58,662 nt of DNA from Caryophanales bacterium UBA1427 (GCA_002329485.1 DCTZ01000018.1:1-58662); one strand, 5' to 3'; counted from the stretch's first letter, positions 1-9,016 are shown. Translations and numbers: made by a program. The notes: generated by a model not told the origin, from the sequence alone.

Positions 1-13
1 AGTCGAAATGTGG

Positions 14-19
14 TATAAT
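14..19 (+). promoter_or_regulatory. extended -10 promoter element (TGG-TATAAT)
   Basis: TATAAT at 14-19 is preceded by TG at 11-12, an extended -10. The -35 region lies beyond the window edge. It would drive the YdcF-like gene at 244 after a leader of about 220 nt, in which I see no gene and no recognisable riboswitch. Confidence 0.45.
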
Positions 20-243
20 TGATAGGAAAATAAATCAAGAAAAGATTATTCTTTCCCGGTTTCTTCGGTTCCTTTTTGGATTTGAATGAATCGATTAATT
101 ACTTTTTTGCTTTGTCCGTTTGCTTTTTTTGCAACAGACAGCCGCAAACAAACGATTAATGTCAAATTCGAAACACAAAATTGCCAAGCGAAATATTCAC
201 TATTTGGGAAAGAATGCCGACAGAATGCAAAGAAGGAGTATGT

Positions 244-681
244 ATGAAAGTTGCAGTTATTTTAGGTTACCGTTTAAACGACGACGGTACGATGGCGAAA
301 AGATTGGTCGAAAGATTGAATTTGACTTTGGAATTAATCAAAGAATTGAACCCGGATCGGGTTATTTTATCCGGCGGCGTTGCCAATCCTTTGGCCAAAG
401 TATCGGAAGCTCAAAGGATGGAAGAGTATTTGGTTGCCAAAGGCGTGAATCCCGCTTCTTTAATCAAAGAAGAACAGTCGTTGACGACTGCTCAGAACGC
501 CCGTTTCTCGGTGCCGATAGCTAAAGCCTTGAAGGCCGATACGATTGTGGTATGTTCGTCAATCGAACATTTCACCGAATATCCGTATAATATCATCAAT
601 TACTTCCGACAGGAAATCGGACCCGACCAGATTACGTTAATGACCTATACAAAAACCACATCGACAACCAGGAACGATTAA
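244..681 (+). CDS. YdcF-like DUF218 domain protein
   Basis: A short protein (145 aa) built almost entirely of a DUF218/YdcF-type alpha/beta fold. It opens with the strand MKVAVILGYRL, followed by the family-typical LSGG at about residues 43-46 and a conserved S/T-A-x-N stretch (TTAQNA). The family is linked to envelope or nucleotide-related chemistry, but its reaction is not established. There is no signal peptide or membrane segment, so this is a soluble single-domain version. I chose the ATG at 244 because AAGGAG lies 5 nt upstream; an in-frame TTG at 181 has no such site. The next gene follows after 72 nt containing the short palindrome TTTTGGCCCAAAA. Confidence 0.75.
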   Translation: MKVAVILGYRLNDDGTMAKRLVERLNLTLELIKELNPDRVILSGGVANPLAKVSEAQRMEEYLVAKGVNPASLIKEEQSLTTAQNARFSVPIAKALKADTIVVCSSIEHFTEYPYNIINYFRQEIGPDQITLMTYTKTTSTTRND

Positions 682-753
682 TTAATTGATTTTGAAGCAA
701 AGTTGCCTATTTTGGCCCAAAATTGGCCTTATTTTTGATTTTAGGAGGATTTT

Positions 754-1458
754 ATGGAAAATTATCGGAAAAACCTGAAAAGTTTGTTTGGACATTACGA
801 TGCCTTGGTCTTTTTCGATTTTGAGACTACCGGGCTCAGTCCTTGGAAAGACGACATTATCGAAATCGGAGCGGTTTGTTTGGAAAAAGACAGCGACGAA
901 CCGATTACGTTAAGTACGCTGGTCAAATTGAACAGACACACGTTTGTGCCGGCCAAAATAACCCAAATCACCGGGATAACTTCCAAGATGCTTTCGGAAT
1001 CGGGAATTCCGCTGACCGATGCCAGGAACAGTCTGTATCAAATCATGGCCAAGCACGAAAAGACTTTGATCGTTGCCCATAATATCCTCTTTGATTTGGG
1101 CTTTCTTTATCAATTGTTTTTCGATCCTCTCTATCGAAAAGTTCTCAACACCGTGGACTGCCTGGATACTTTGACTGTTTTCAAGGATCGCCGTCCCTAT
1201 CCGCACCGCTTGGCCGATGCCATAACAGCTTATAATTTGGAAGAAGTGGTAAAGAACAGCCATCGCGCTTTGGACGATGTCATGAGTCTTGTGTATATCC
1301 TATCAAGCATGATCGAAGAACAAGACGATATCATCCGGTATGTCAATTTGATTGGTTATAATCCGAACTATCCCGCACCGCGAATGACTGGTTTTGTCAA
1401 AATCAGATTGCTTCCTCAATCCTATACCAAAAACTACAAGCTATACAATATTGCCTAA
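754..1458 (+). CDS. DEDDh-family 3'-5' exonuclease (DnaQ/PolC epsilon-like)
   Basis: A stand-alone proofreading-type exonuclease domain of 234 aa. ExoI is visible as FDFETTG near residues 21-27, followed by IIEIGAV. ExoII is in the segment VAHNILFDLGFL. ExoIII is HRALDD near residues 169-174, giving the D-E-D-D-H metal ligand set. The family removes nucleotides from 3' ends in replication, repair or RNA turnover; there is no polymerase or helicase domain here to say which. About 50 extra residues follow ExoIII. The start has a strong AGGAGG site. It ends at a hairpin terminator and is probably cotranscribed with the upstream YdcF-like gene. Confidence 0.82.
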   Translation: MENYRKNLKSLFGHYDALVFFDFETTGLSPWKDDIIEIGAVCLEKDSDEPITLSTLVKLNRHTFVPAKITQITGITSKMLSESGIPLTDARNSLYQIMAKHEKTLIVAHNILFDLGFLYQLFFDPLYRKVLNTVDCLDTLTVFKDRRPYPHRLADAITAYNLEEVVKNSHRALDDVMSLVYILSSMIEEQDDIIRYVNLIGYNPNYPAPRMTGFVKIRLLPQSYTKNYKLYNIA

Positions 1459-1463
1459 AAAAC

Positions 1464-1518
1464 AAAAAGACGAAAAAATCGAGTAGATTAGCTGTTTGCC
1501 GGTTATTTCGTCTTTTTT
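1464..1518 (+). terminator. intrinsic terminator after the exonuclease gene
   Basis: Perfect 12-bp arms AAAAAGACGAAA and TTTCGTCTTTTT enclose a loop of about 30 nt and end in a T-run. Confidence 0.7.
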
Positions 1519-1750
1519 CTCGGATAGATTTTAGGGGCTTTAAGGTATGTAACTATAACGGAATCAAAACTTCAAACATGGTTTTTTCGGAAATCACATT
1601 GTCCCCTTTTTTGGGAAATCAAAAAAGACCTATATTAGCTTTTGAAATCAGGATTTCTTGTGTCGGTTTAAAGAAAAAATGGTTTGACCAAAAATTTCAT
1701 TTCGGGGATATAATTTTCTTAGAAACTATGTAATCTAATTAGGAGAAAAA

Positions 1751-2229
1751 ATGAAAGCATGACTTTTTGTTGTTTTAATGTTAATGGGTATTTTGTTAAC
1801 CTTTTTTCGTTGTTTATGAAACTGAGGTGGTGACATTCGATGCGCAGGGCGGAACCGAAGTCGAGGTCCAAAAGGTCAGAAAAGGCTACTAGGCAAATGA
1901 ACCAGGGGTTTTTAAGGAAGGGTATAATTTGGATGGTTTACAAGCAACGACCAAGGCGAAACTTCGACCGAATCAGGGGATTTTACGTAAGATTCAGTTG
2001 AGGAGGATATTACGCTTTATGCCAAGTGGGAAATCGGCACGTTTACCCTTACTTTTGCAAACGGTCACGGTATTGATTTCGGCAACACATACCGATTTCT
2101 CCTTCCGAAATGCATTACCAAGATTTTATTGATTTACCGGAATCAGAATCGGATAATAAGGATATAGTGTTTGCTGGGTGGTACTGGGATGAAAACCTTA
2201 CGTTTCCGGTGATCTATGAATTAGATTAG
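1751..2229 (+). pseudogene. decayed surface protein with InlB/Flg_new-type repeats
   Basis: Reading across frames recovers a Listeria-Bacteroides (Flg_new/InlB B) repeat protein. An AGGAG-preceded ATG at 1751 begins a hydrophobic signal-like stretch (LFVVLMLMGILLTFF) interrupted by TGA at codon 4. Next come VVTFDAQGGTEVEVQ, a TAG stop, EGYNLDG, a frame change, a TAA stop, then EEDITLYAKWEIGTF and finally FAGWYWDENLTFPVIYEL. The phrases ITLYAKW and FAGWY are signatures of these surface repeats. At least two in-frame stops and two frame shifts make it non-functional. A weak promoter (TTGACC at 1683, TATAAT at 1709, 20-nt spacer) remains. The surrounding 1519-1750 and 2230-2333 hold nothing else that I recognise. 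Confidence 0.75.
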
Positions 2230-2333
2230 CAAGACACAGAGGTTATATCATTATTCCATGACCGATAATTATAATAAACTTCTTAATAATAATTTCTTTT
2301 TACAGGGAATAAAAAAAAAGAAATTAGAACAAT

Positions 2334-2376
2334 AAAAAAACCGGCTATATTTCCTTTCGGAAAAACCGGTTTTTTG
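2334..2376. terminator. bidirectional terminator between the repeat pseudogene and lpdA
   Basis: Arms AAAAAACCGG and CCGGTTTTTT give U-runs on both strands. It ends the minus-strand gcv operon and any transcript of the pseudogene. Confidence 0.75.
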
Positions 2377-2386
2377 CTTTTTGCTT

Positions 2387-3700
2387 TTATTGTTTTAATG
2401 TTGAGGTAAAAATCTCGCTTAGTGTCGGGTGCGCATGAATTATCGAAAGAAATCGATCCTTGGTTATGTCAAGGTTCATCAAAGAACTAAGTTCGTGAAC
2501 CAAGGTTGAAGCACTTGGACCGATGATATGAACACCGGCAATAAGGTTGTCAACGGTTATTATTTTGGCAAAACCATCCGTTTCGTTCATGGCTAGGGCT
2601 TTTCCGTTGGCCCGAAACATCCCTTTATGGGTTTGATAGTTTATGCCTTCCCTTGCCAATTCCTGTTCGGTTTTGCCGCACCAAGCCACTTCCGGAAAAG
2701 TAAAGACGCAGGCAGGAACCAAATCGAAACGAATGTTGTTTGGCTTTCCCATAATGTGATTCAGGACTCTTAGGCCGTCGTAAGTTGCATAATGGGCAAG
2801 CATATTAATTCCGGTTACATCGCCGATGGCGTAGATATTCGGGTTGCTTGTTTGGCCGAACTCATTGGTCACAATGCCCCTTTTGGTATATTCGACATGA
2901 GCATTTTCCAATCCAAGATTATTTAGGTTTGGTCTTCGGCCGACCGCCATTAAAACCTGCGTGGCATCCAGCATTATTTCGCCCTTTTCGGTTGCGATTG
3001 TTACTTGGGAATTTTCGTGTTTTTGAGCTTTGGCGTTGAGGTAAAATTTAATCCCCTTTGCTTTCAAATAGGCAAGCAGACGTTTGGAAATGTCGGAATC
3101 GGCTAAACCGATAATCGAATCGGTTGCTTCCACCACCGTAACATCGCTGCCAAAAGAGGAAAAGATTGAGGCCATTTCGATTCCGATTACTCCTCCTCCG
3201 ATTACAACCAGTTTTTCGGGAACAGCAGACAAGTTTAAAAGATCCGTCGAAGTTAAAGCATCAGGGAAGGCCGGCAGAATAATCGGAACGCTGCCTGTTG
3301 CGATAACGATTTTTTTGGCTTGGTAAACGGTACCGTTTACTTCCACTTCGCTAGGACTTAAGAAACTCGCATAACCGTTAACGACTTTAACACCGGCTTT
3401 GTTCAATAAAAACAGAATGCCTTTCTCGAGCTCATGAACGACTTTTTCTTTTCGCTCCACTACCTTGGAAAAATCGAAGTCATAACTCGGGATATTGATG
3501 CCATAGAGGCCGGCTTCTTTTATAGTATTCAACACTGAAGCGTTTTTGTAGTAAGTTTTGGTCGGAATGCAGCCTTCCTGCAAACAGGTTCCGCCCAATT
3601 TTTTTCCTTCAATAAGAACCGTCGATAAGCCGTTATGACTTGCTTCGAGCGCCAGCTCGTAACCTCCCGGTCCGGCACCGATTACGATTAAATCAGTCAT
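2387..3700 (-). CDS. lpdA: dihydrolipoyl dehydrogenase (glycine cleavage L-protein, E3)
   Basis: Flavoprotein that reoxidises the dihydrolipoyl arm of GcvH with NAD+. The FAD-binding GAGPGG is at residues 8-13. The redox disulfide is CLQEGC (Cys39, Cys44) within GGTCLQEGCIPTK. A second dinucleotide fold, VIGGGVIGIE, sits mid-protein, and the C-terminal HAHPTLSE carries the His-Glu pair of the dimer interface. At 437 aa it is slightly shorter than typical E3 (about 460) and has no lipoyl domain. As last gene of the gcv operon, its start overlaps the end of gcvPB by 8 nt. It could also serve another 2-oxoacid dehydrogenase, but none is in this window. Confidence 0.93.
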   Translation of the reverse strand: MTDLIVIGAGPGGYELALEASHNGLSTVLIEGKKLGGTCLQEGCIPTKTYYKNASVLNTIKEAGLYGINIPSYDFDFSKVVERKEKVVHELEKGILFLLNKAGVKVVNGYASFLSPSEVEVNGTVYQAKKIVIATGSVPIILPAFPDALTSTDLLNLSAVPEKLVVIGGGVIGIEMASIFSSFGSDVTVVEATDSIIGLADSDISKRLLAYLKAKGIKFYLNAKAQKHENSQVTIATEKGEIMLDATQVLMAVGRRPNLNNLGLENAHVEYTKRGIVTNEFGQTSNPNIYAIGDVTGINMLAHYATYDGLRVLNHIMGKPNNIRFDLVPACVFTFPEVAWCGKTEQELAREGINYQTHKGMFRANGKALAMNETDGFAKIITVDNLIAGVHIIGPSASTLVHELSSLMNLDITKDRFLSIIHAHPTLSEIFTSTLKQ

Positions 3701-5135
3701 GCAAGGTATCCCGGTATTTGATAATCGGATTACGGGCGGCCTGAACTTCGTCCAAGCGTCTTACGACCGTAGTGTGCGGAGCTGTTTTTAATAGTTCCGG
3801 GTTCGAAACGGCTTCTTCGGCAATTTTTTTCATGGTTTCGATAAACGCATCGAGCGTTTCTTTCGATTCCCCTTCGGTCGGTTCAATCATGAGCGATTGA
3901 TGGAACAAAAGCGGAAAATAGATTGTTGGCGGATGGTAACCGTAATCGAGCAGGCGTTTTGCCACGTCGAGGGTGGTTACGGCTTGGCTGATTAAACCGT
4001 CAAAGACGACTTCGTGCATGCAGATGGAATCAATCGGCAGTTTGTAATAGTCGCGAAGCGATTCTTTGATGTAATTGGCATTAAGAACCGATAATTTGGC
4101 GATATTGCTTACGTTTTCGTGACCCAAAGTCAAAACATACATATAGGCTTTTAAGACAACCAGGAAGTTGCCGTAAAAACCGCTCACCCGGCCGATTGCT
4201 TTCGGGTTGTCGTACAATTCGTAAGTTCCGTCGGTTGTTTTTCTTACCTGAGGGTTAGGGAGCAAATCGACTAAGTCCTCCCTAACGCCGACCGGTCCGG
4301 CTCCGGGTCCGCCGCCGCCGTGCGGGGTGGAGAATGTTTTGTGAAGGTTCAAATGGACAATGTCAAATCCCATATCGCCGGGACGGGCTACACCCAATAA
4401 AGCGTTAAGGTTGGCGCCGTCGTAATAAAGCAAGCTGCCGTTGTCGTGAAGGAGTTTCGCAATCAACAGAATATCTTTTTCGTATAAGCCCAAAGTATTG
4501 GGGTTTGTCAGCATGATGCCTGCAACTTCATCGTTCAGAACCTGCTTTAAAGCATCGATATCGACGCATCCTTCCGAATTGGTTGCAACTTCCACCACCT
4601 CGAAACCGGCCACGCTCGAACTTGCGGGGTTGGTGCCGTGGGCGGAAGCCGGAACGATGACTTTTGTTCTTTTGGTATCGCCCCTGCGCAAGTGGTATTC
4701 TTTCATGATCATGAGACCAATCAATTCCCCGTGCGCCCCCGCAAACCCATTAAACGAGAATTTTGCCATGCCGGTCAATTCGCTTAACCAGTGTGACAAT
4801 TTGTCGTACACTTTTAAAGCTCCTTGGACGGTTGAAGCAGGTTGCAAAGGATGAAGCATTGTGAAGCTTTCGTTATTGACCAACTGTTCGTTGATTTTCG
4901 GATTGTATTTCATCGTGCAGGAACCAAGCGGATACATGCCTTGGTCCACCCCGTAGTTTTTGCGGGACAAATTGGTATAATGGCGGACGACGTCGATTTC
5001 GCTTACTTCCGGCAAAAGCGGTTCGTCACTGCGTTTAAATTCCTTCGGAAGCTCGTAACTTGGGACTTCCATGTTCGGAAGGTTGTAGCCGATTCGGCCG
5101 GGAACCGATAATTCAAAAATCAATTTATCGTACAT
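3693..5135 (-). CDS. gcvPB: glycine dehydrogenase (decarboxylating) subunit 2, P-protein beta
   Basis: PLP-bearing half of the split P-protein. With GcvPA it decarboxylates glycine and passes aminomethyl to lipoyl-GcvH. The PLP lysine lies in NLHKTFSTPHGGGGPG (about Lys266 from my start), the hallmark glycine-rich loop. SAHGTNPAS and the YYDGANLN segment of the cofactor pocket are also visible. At 480 aa it matches the family. I prefer the ATG at 5135, which has AGGTGA upstream, over a GTG three codons earlier. It overlaps the gcvPA end by 11 nt, so translation is probably coupled. Confidence 0.95.
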   Translation of the reverse strand: MYDKLIFELSVPGRIGYNLPNMEVPSYELPKEFKRSDEPLLPEVSEIDVVRHYTNLSRKNYGVDQGMYPLGSCTMKYNPKINEQLVNNESFTMLHPLQPASTVQGALKVYDKLSHWLSELTGMAKFSFNGFAGAHGELIGLMIMKEYHLRRGDTKRTKVIVPASAHGTNPASSSVAGFEVVEVATNSEGCVDIDALKQVLNDEVAGIMLTNPNTLGLYEKDILLIAKLLHDNGSLLYYDGANLNALLGVARPGDMGFDIVHLNLHKTFSTPHGGGGPGAGPVGVREDLVDLLPNPQVRKTTDGTYELYDNPKAIGRVSGFYGNFLVVLKAYMYVLTLGHENVSNIAKLSVLNANYIKESLRDYYKLPIDSICMHEVVFDGLISQAVTTLDVAKRLLDYGYHPPTIYFPLLFHQSLMIEPTEGESKETLDAFIETMKKIAEEAVSNPELLKTAPHTTVVRRLDEVQAARNPIIKYRDTLHD

Positions 5136-6447
5136 CGCATTCACCTACCAATCTGACCAACAAATCAAGTTCTTCCTTGGTTCTGGTTTCGCTCGCGTAG
5201 AAAAGAATTTCTCGGTCGGTCAATCTGTAACCGCCCAAAATACCTTTTTCAAGCAGGAAGTTTTGCAACTTTTCGGCATCCCCGCAATATTTAAGCACAA
5301 ATTCTTTGAAGAACGGTGCCTTGGTAACGGGAACGAATTTACCGGTTCTGATTAAACCGTCGTACAGGTAGTGGGCATTGTTGTAAGCCCGCAAGGCCAC
5401 TTCCTTGGTACCTTGCTTGCCGAGCAGACTTAAATACGTGACAACCTGCAGCGCCATCAGCGATTGATTGGAACAGATGTTGGAATTGGCTTTTTCTCGC
5501 CTGATGTGCTGTTCTCTGGCTTGCAAAGTCAGGACAAAACCGCGTTTTCCGTCTACATCTTTCGTTTGGCCGCAGATACGTCCCGGCAAACGGCGCAGGT
5601 ATTTTGCGGTGGTGGCAAGGAATCCGACATAAGGACCGCCCCAGTTCGGCGCGATTCCGAGCGGTTGCGCATCGCCGCAGGCAATATCGGCGCCCCATTC
5701 CCTCGGGGTTTTCAAAACCGGAAGGGTCGAAGGGTCGACGTTCATGATAAACAAGGAATTGTTGGCGGATATTAAATCTTTATATTGGGAATAATCTTCG
5801 ACAATACCGTAAAAGTTCGGCTGTTGAACGATGACGGCCGAAACTTCTTCGTTAAGTTTGGTCTTCAAGTCGGCGAGGGAAGTTTGGTAATCTTCCGTAG
5901 CAATCAATTCGGTTGTCAGACCGCGATATTTGGCATATGTTTTGACAACTTCGATGACCCGCGGATTAAGAGCCGAACTGATTAAAATTTTCGGCCGTTT
6001 GTTTTGGCCATAAGCCATAAACATCGCTTCGGCGGTTGCGGTGGCGCCGTCGTACATCGAGGCGTTGGTCGCATCCATGCCGGTCAGTTCGCAGATCATG
6101 CTTTGCCATTCAAAGATATATTGAAGAGTGCCTTGAGAGATTTCCGGTTGATACGGGGTATAGGATGTCAAAAATTCCTGACGCGAGGTAATCGCCTGAC
6201 TGACGCTAAATTGGAAAGGTTCATAAGTTCCGGCTCCCAGAAAACTGAGGAGCGGTTTGTTTTGACCGGCAATCGCTTTAATTGCTTTTTTCAGTTCGAG
6301 TTCGCTGTGGCTGTTCGGAATATCGTATTTGCGGTTAATTTTCAGCGAAGGGTCGACTTGGCAAAACAAATCGTCGAGAGTCTCTAAACCTATCCGTTTT
6401 AACATTGCTTCAATGTCGGAATCGGTATGAGGAAAATACTTAAACAT
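5125..6447 (-). CDS. gcvPA: glycine dehydrogenase (decarboxylating) subunit 1, P-protein alpha
   Basis: Non-PLP-lysine half of the split glycine dehydrogenase. The N-terminus MFKYFPHTDSDIEAML is typical of GcvPA. Family segments LGAGTYEPF, TPYQPEISQGTLQ and ELTGMDATNASMYDGATA follow. At 440 aa it is full length. The start is ATG with GGAG 9 nt upstream, immediately beyond the stop of gcvH with no intergenic base. The split alpha/beta form is usual in Bacillota, spirochaetes and archaea, in contrast to the single long GcvP of proteobacteria. Confidence 0.95.
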   Translation of the reverse strand: MFKYFPHTDSDIEAMLKRIGLETLDDLFCQVDPSLKINRKYDIPNSHSELELKKAIKAIAGQNKPLLSFLGAGTYEPFQFSVSQAITSRQEFLTSYTPYQPEISQGTLQYIFEWQSMICELTGMDATNASMYDGATATAEAMFMAYGQNKRPKILISSALNPRVIEVVKTYAKYRGLTTELIATEDYQTSLADLKTKLNEEVSAVIVQQPNFYGIVEDYSQYKDLISANNSLFIMNVDPSTLPVLKTPREWGADIACGDAQPLGIAPNWGGPYVGFLATTAKYLRRLPGRICGQTKDVDGKRGFVLTLQAREQHIRREKANSNICSNQSLMALQVVTYLSLLGKQGTKEVALRAYNNAHYLYDGLIRTGKFVPVTKAPFFKEFVLKYCGDAEKLQNFLLEKGILGGYRLTDREILFYASETRTKEELDLLVRLVGECDVR

Positions 6448-6825
6448 TTATTTGCACTCCGTTTGATATGCTTCCGGATTTAGCAGATTGGCAAGTTCTT
6501 TGGCATCGCTCAATTTAACTTTGATAATCCAGGTCTCGTAACTGTCGGTATTGATTAGTTCGGGCGAATCGATTGCTTCTTGGTTTACTTCAAGGACTAC
6601 GCCGCTGACCGGTGACATAAGGTCGGAGGCGGCTTTGACGCTTTCGACAACTCCGAATTGTTGGAATTGTTTGACGCTTTCGCCTGCTTCGGTTGCTTCG
6701 AGGTAAACGATGCTTCCCAAATTATGTTGCGCATAATCGGTAATGCCGACTGTGGCAACGTCTCCTTCAACTTTAACCCATTCGTGGGTTTTGGTGTACA
6801 ATAAATCAGGTAAAACTTTGCTCAT
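6448..6825 (-). CDS. gcvH: glycine cleavage system H protein
   Basis: Small lipoyl carrier of the glycine cleavage system (125 aa). The lipoyl-accepting Lys64 is in VESVKAASDLMSPVSG, the conserved ES(V)KA context. The N-terminal THEWV and LGSIVYLE strands complete the barrel. It shuttles the aminomethyl group between P, T and L proteins. Lipoylation is probably done by the LplA encoded at the head of the same operon, since no lipA/lipB is present here. A strong AGGAGG site lies 8-9 nt upstream of the ATG, and gcvT ends 15 nt before it. Confidence 0.96.
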   Translation of the reverse strand: MSKVLPDLLYTKTHEWVKVEGDVATVGITDYAQHNLGSIVYLEATEAGESVKQFQQFGVVESVKAASDLMSPVSGVVLEVNQEAIDSPELINTDSYETWIIKVKLSDAKELANLLNPEAYQTECK

Positions 6826-6840
6826 CTTTATTTCCTCCTT

Positions 6841-7911
6841 TTATTTTATATATGTTTTATTTAAGAACTTTTTATTACGGACAACCGCTTTAACGGTGGA
6901 TTTGCGGATTTGGACATAAACAGTGGTGCCGATGGCCCAATAACCTTCCTCAAGCATCGCAAGAGCAACGGCTTGGGTTTTGCCCGGCAGCAAATAACCG
7001 GTGGTAATATAACCGATTTTTTCGCCTTGTTCGTTCAACACTTCGTAAGGATTGCGCGCAATGCCCCGTTCCAACAGTTCGATGGCCACGACTTTCCGTT
7101 TTAACTGTTTGCCTTCCAAAGCTTTTTTGCCGATGAAATCTTTGGCCATATCCACCGCAAACCCTAAGGTCGCTTCGAACGGATCGATATCCGCATCAAT
7201 CTCATGGCCGTAAAGCGGAAGATTCGCTTCGAATCTCAAAGTGTCCCGGCAACCCAATCCGCAAGGAGTGACGCCTTTGGCAATTAAAGTTTGGAATAGG
7301 GTTATGATTGAACTGCCTTTGCCGTAGATTTCAAATCCGTCTTCGCCGGTATAACCGCTTCTTGAAACCAAGAACGGTAGATTCAATATGTTCATCTCGT
7401 CAAAGTCAAACATCTTCATTTTGCTTAAATTGTAGTCGGTCATTTCCTGTAAAATTTTCCAGGCTTCTTTTCCCTGCAGGGCCAGCTGGGATGTTTCGTC
7501 GGAAAGGTTGGTAATTCTCACATCGAAACTTTGAGCCTGTTTGGTAATCCAGGCATAGTCTTTTTCGAGGTTGCTCGCGTTTACGACCAACAAAATTTTT
7601 TCCGGATGATAGTGGTACATCATCAAATCGTCGACGATGGTGCCGCTTTCGTAAAGCATCATGCCGTACATCATCCGTTTGTTTTGTTTCGGAACGCTGC
7701 TTGTTATCAGGTAATTGGCAAAACCGGTGGCATCCTTTCCTTCGATTAAGATTTCTCCCATGTGAGATACGTCGAAGACACCGACAGTATTACGAACGGC
7801 TAAGTGTTCGTTGGCAAGGCCCGAGTATTCCACGGGCATAGCATAGCCGGCATACTCGACCATTTTGGCACCGAGTTTCAGGTGCTCCTCATAAAGAACT
7901 GTTTTTTTCAC
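6841..7911 (-). CDS. gcvT: aminomethyltransferase, glycine cleavage T protein
   Basis: Tetrahydrofolate-dependent T-protein of 356 aa that releases ammonia from aminomethyl-GcvH and forms 5,10-methylene-THF. Recognisable segments are MVEYAGYAMPVEY, VGVFDVSHMGEI (active-site region), SRSGYTGEDGFEIY and GLGCRDTLRFEANLPLYGHE. The start is GTG at 7911 with a near-perfect AGGAGGAA site 7-8 nt upstream. The frame begins inside the 3' end of lplA, overlapping it by 23 nt. No residue loss is evident. Confidence 0.95.
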   Translation of the reverse strand: MKKTVLYEEHLKLGAKMVEYAGYAMPVEYSGLANEHLAVRNTVGVFDVSHMGEILIEGKDATGFANYLITSSVPKQNKRMMYGMMLYESGTIVDDLMMYHYHPEKILLVVNASNLEKDYAWITKQAQSFDVRITNLSDETSQLALQGKEAWKILQEMTDYNLSKMKMFDFDEMNILNLPFLVSRSGYTGEDGFEIYGKGSSIITLFQTLIAKGVTPCGLGCRDTLRFEANLPLYGHEIDADIDPFEATLGFAVDMAKDFIGKKALEGKQLKRKVVAIELLERGIARNPYEVLNEQGEKIGYITTGYLLPGKTQAVALAMLEEGYWAIGTTVYVQIRKSTVKAVVRNKKFLNKTYIK

Positions 7912-8887
7912 TGTTTATTCCTCCTTCTGACAGTAACGAGCGAATGTCGTCGTTGGTTGAACCTTCGATAAAATCGCCAAAGGAAACTTTGTCCAAAACT
8001 TCAGAAACCGCGGTTTCGGAAAAAGGGATGTTTCGGAAATGTTCGGTAAACTCGCCGATCGGCCTTTTTTCAAAAAAGTCCCCCGCAATCGTTAACGATT
8101 CGATTAAGTTTTTCCGGACATTTACAAAGACTTCGATTTTTCCGTAAGGAAAACGGCGGGAAGTTTTGACGGTAAACGGTGGGTTTTTTCCTTCAATCCA
8201 GGCGGGATCCAAGTATTTTTGTTCGATTTGTCTTACCCTAAGCAATTCTTCCTCGGTCAGACGGTAAAAAGAATCGGCGAAGAAGTTGTTCAGATAATCC
8301 ATCAGTTCGTACTTGGAAAGTTTCAGATAAGGTTTCAGATTGATTACCCGTTCGCTTACGCTTTTGATGCCTTTGGAAATGATTTTATCGGGATCAACGG
8401 TTAAGGCTTCCACAAGCATCGCGATATCGGTATCGTACAGGAAAGTTCCGTGCAAAATCGATCCCTTGGGGGTTTGCAGGATTGCGGTTCCGGAAAACTT
8501 TTTGCCCATAAACAATAAATCGTTCCGTCCGGAAAAGGTAATGTCCAAACCCAAGTTCTTCAGGGCTTCCGACAATTTCGAAAGAAATTTTTGGTTGAGC
8601 GTTTCCCGGTTATACTCCCGGGACAAAAAAGAATACATGAAGCAGTTTTCGTCCGCAAATATCGCCCCTCCTCCCGACGGACGCCGGTAGACGGGGATGT
8701 TGTGTGCTCTGACAAACGGCAAATTGACTTCGCCGTACAAAAGCTGGTTGCGGCCGATGACGATCGAGGAAGGGATGTCCCATAAAAAGAAAAGGTCCTC
8801 GGTTAAGTCGCCAAGCAAATATTCTTCCAAAGCTAAGTAAAATGAAATCCGGTTTTTTCCCAAGGCTTTAAGATCGATGACTTTCAC
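7889..8887 (-). CDS. lplA: lipoate-protein ligase A
   Basis: Activates lipoate with ATP and attaches it to GcvH. RRPSGGGAIFAD near residues 69-80 is the lipoate-binding RRxxGGG loop. GKKFSGTA holds the catalytic lysine of the BPL/LplA fold, and HGTFLYDTDI follows. At 332 aa it has the C-terminal accessory domain. As first gene of the operon, it suggests GcvH lipoylation by scavenged lipoate is built into the operon. The start is GTG with AAGGAAGG upstream and a short leader of about 20 nt, too short for a glycine riboswitch. Confidence 0.92.
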   Translation of the reverse strand: MKVIDLKALGKNRISFYLALEEYLLGDLTEDLFFLWDIPSSIVIGRNQLLYGEVNLPFVRAHNIPVYRRPSGGGAIFADENCFMYSFLSREYNRETLNQKFLSKLSEALKNLGLDITFSGRNDLLFMGKKFSGTAILQTPKGSILHGTFLYDTDIAMLVEALTVDPDKIISKGIKSVSERVINLKPYLKLSKYELMDYLNNFFADSFYRLTEEELLRVRQIEQKYLDPAWIEGKNPPFTVKTSRRFPYGKIEVFVNVRKNLIESLTIAGDFFEKRPIGEFTEHFRNIPFSETAVSEVLDKVSFGDFIEGSTNDDIRSLLSEGGINSEKNSSL

Positions 8888-8912
8888 AGTTTTTTCCTTC
8901 CTTTATGACTCC

Positions 8913-8941
8913 ATTATATCATGAAAAACCTTTGATTTCAA
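8913..8941 (-). promoter_or_regulatory. sigma-A type promoter of the lplA-gcv operon
   Basis: On the minus strand TTGAAA (8936-8941) and TATAAT (8913-8918) are 17 nt apart. It lies back to back with the promoter of the SpoIID-domain gene. Confidence 0.8.
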
Positions 8942-8987
8942 TTAAACAAAAAAGAAATACGCCCCAATTTTTCCCCGCTTAAATAAC

Positions 8988-9016
8988 TTGCAAAAACCCC
9001 TTATTTAACGTATAAT
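8988..9016 (+). promoter_or_regulatory. promoter of the SpoIID-domain lipoprotein gene
   Basis: TTGCAA at 8988-8993, 17-nt spacer, TATAAT at 9011-9016. Predicted start of transcription is about 25 nt before the ATG. Confidence 0.8.

Noticed and set aside
1..243. Possible small coding gene in the first 240 bases
   Set aside because: Frames here lack ribosome sites and family similarity; the stretch is best read as the leader of the YdcF-like gene.
1751..1810. TGA at codon 4 of the repeat gene read as tryptophan (code 4)
   Set aside because: TGA clearly ends tgt, murG, murB, lplA, gcvPB and other genes here, and the same region has TAG and TAA stops as well.
8888..8912. Glycine riboswitch in front of the gcv operon
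   Set aside because: The leader between the predicted promoter and the lplA start is only about 25 nt, too short for any riboswitch aptamer.
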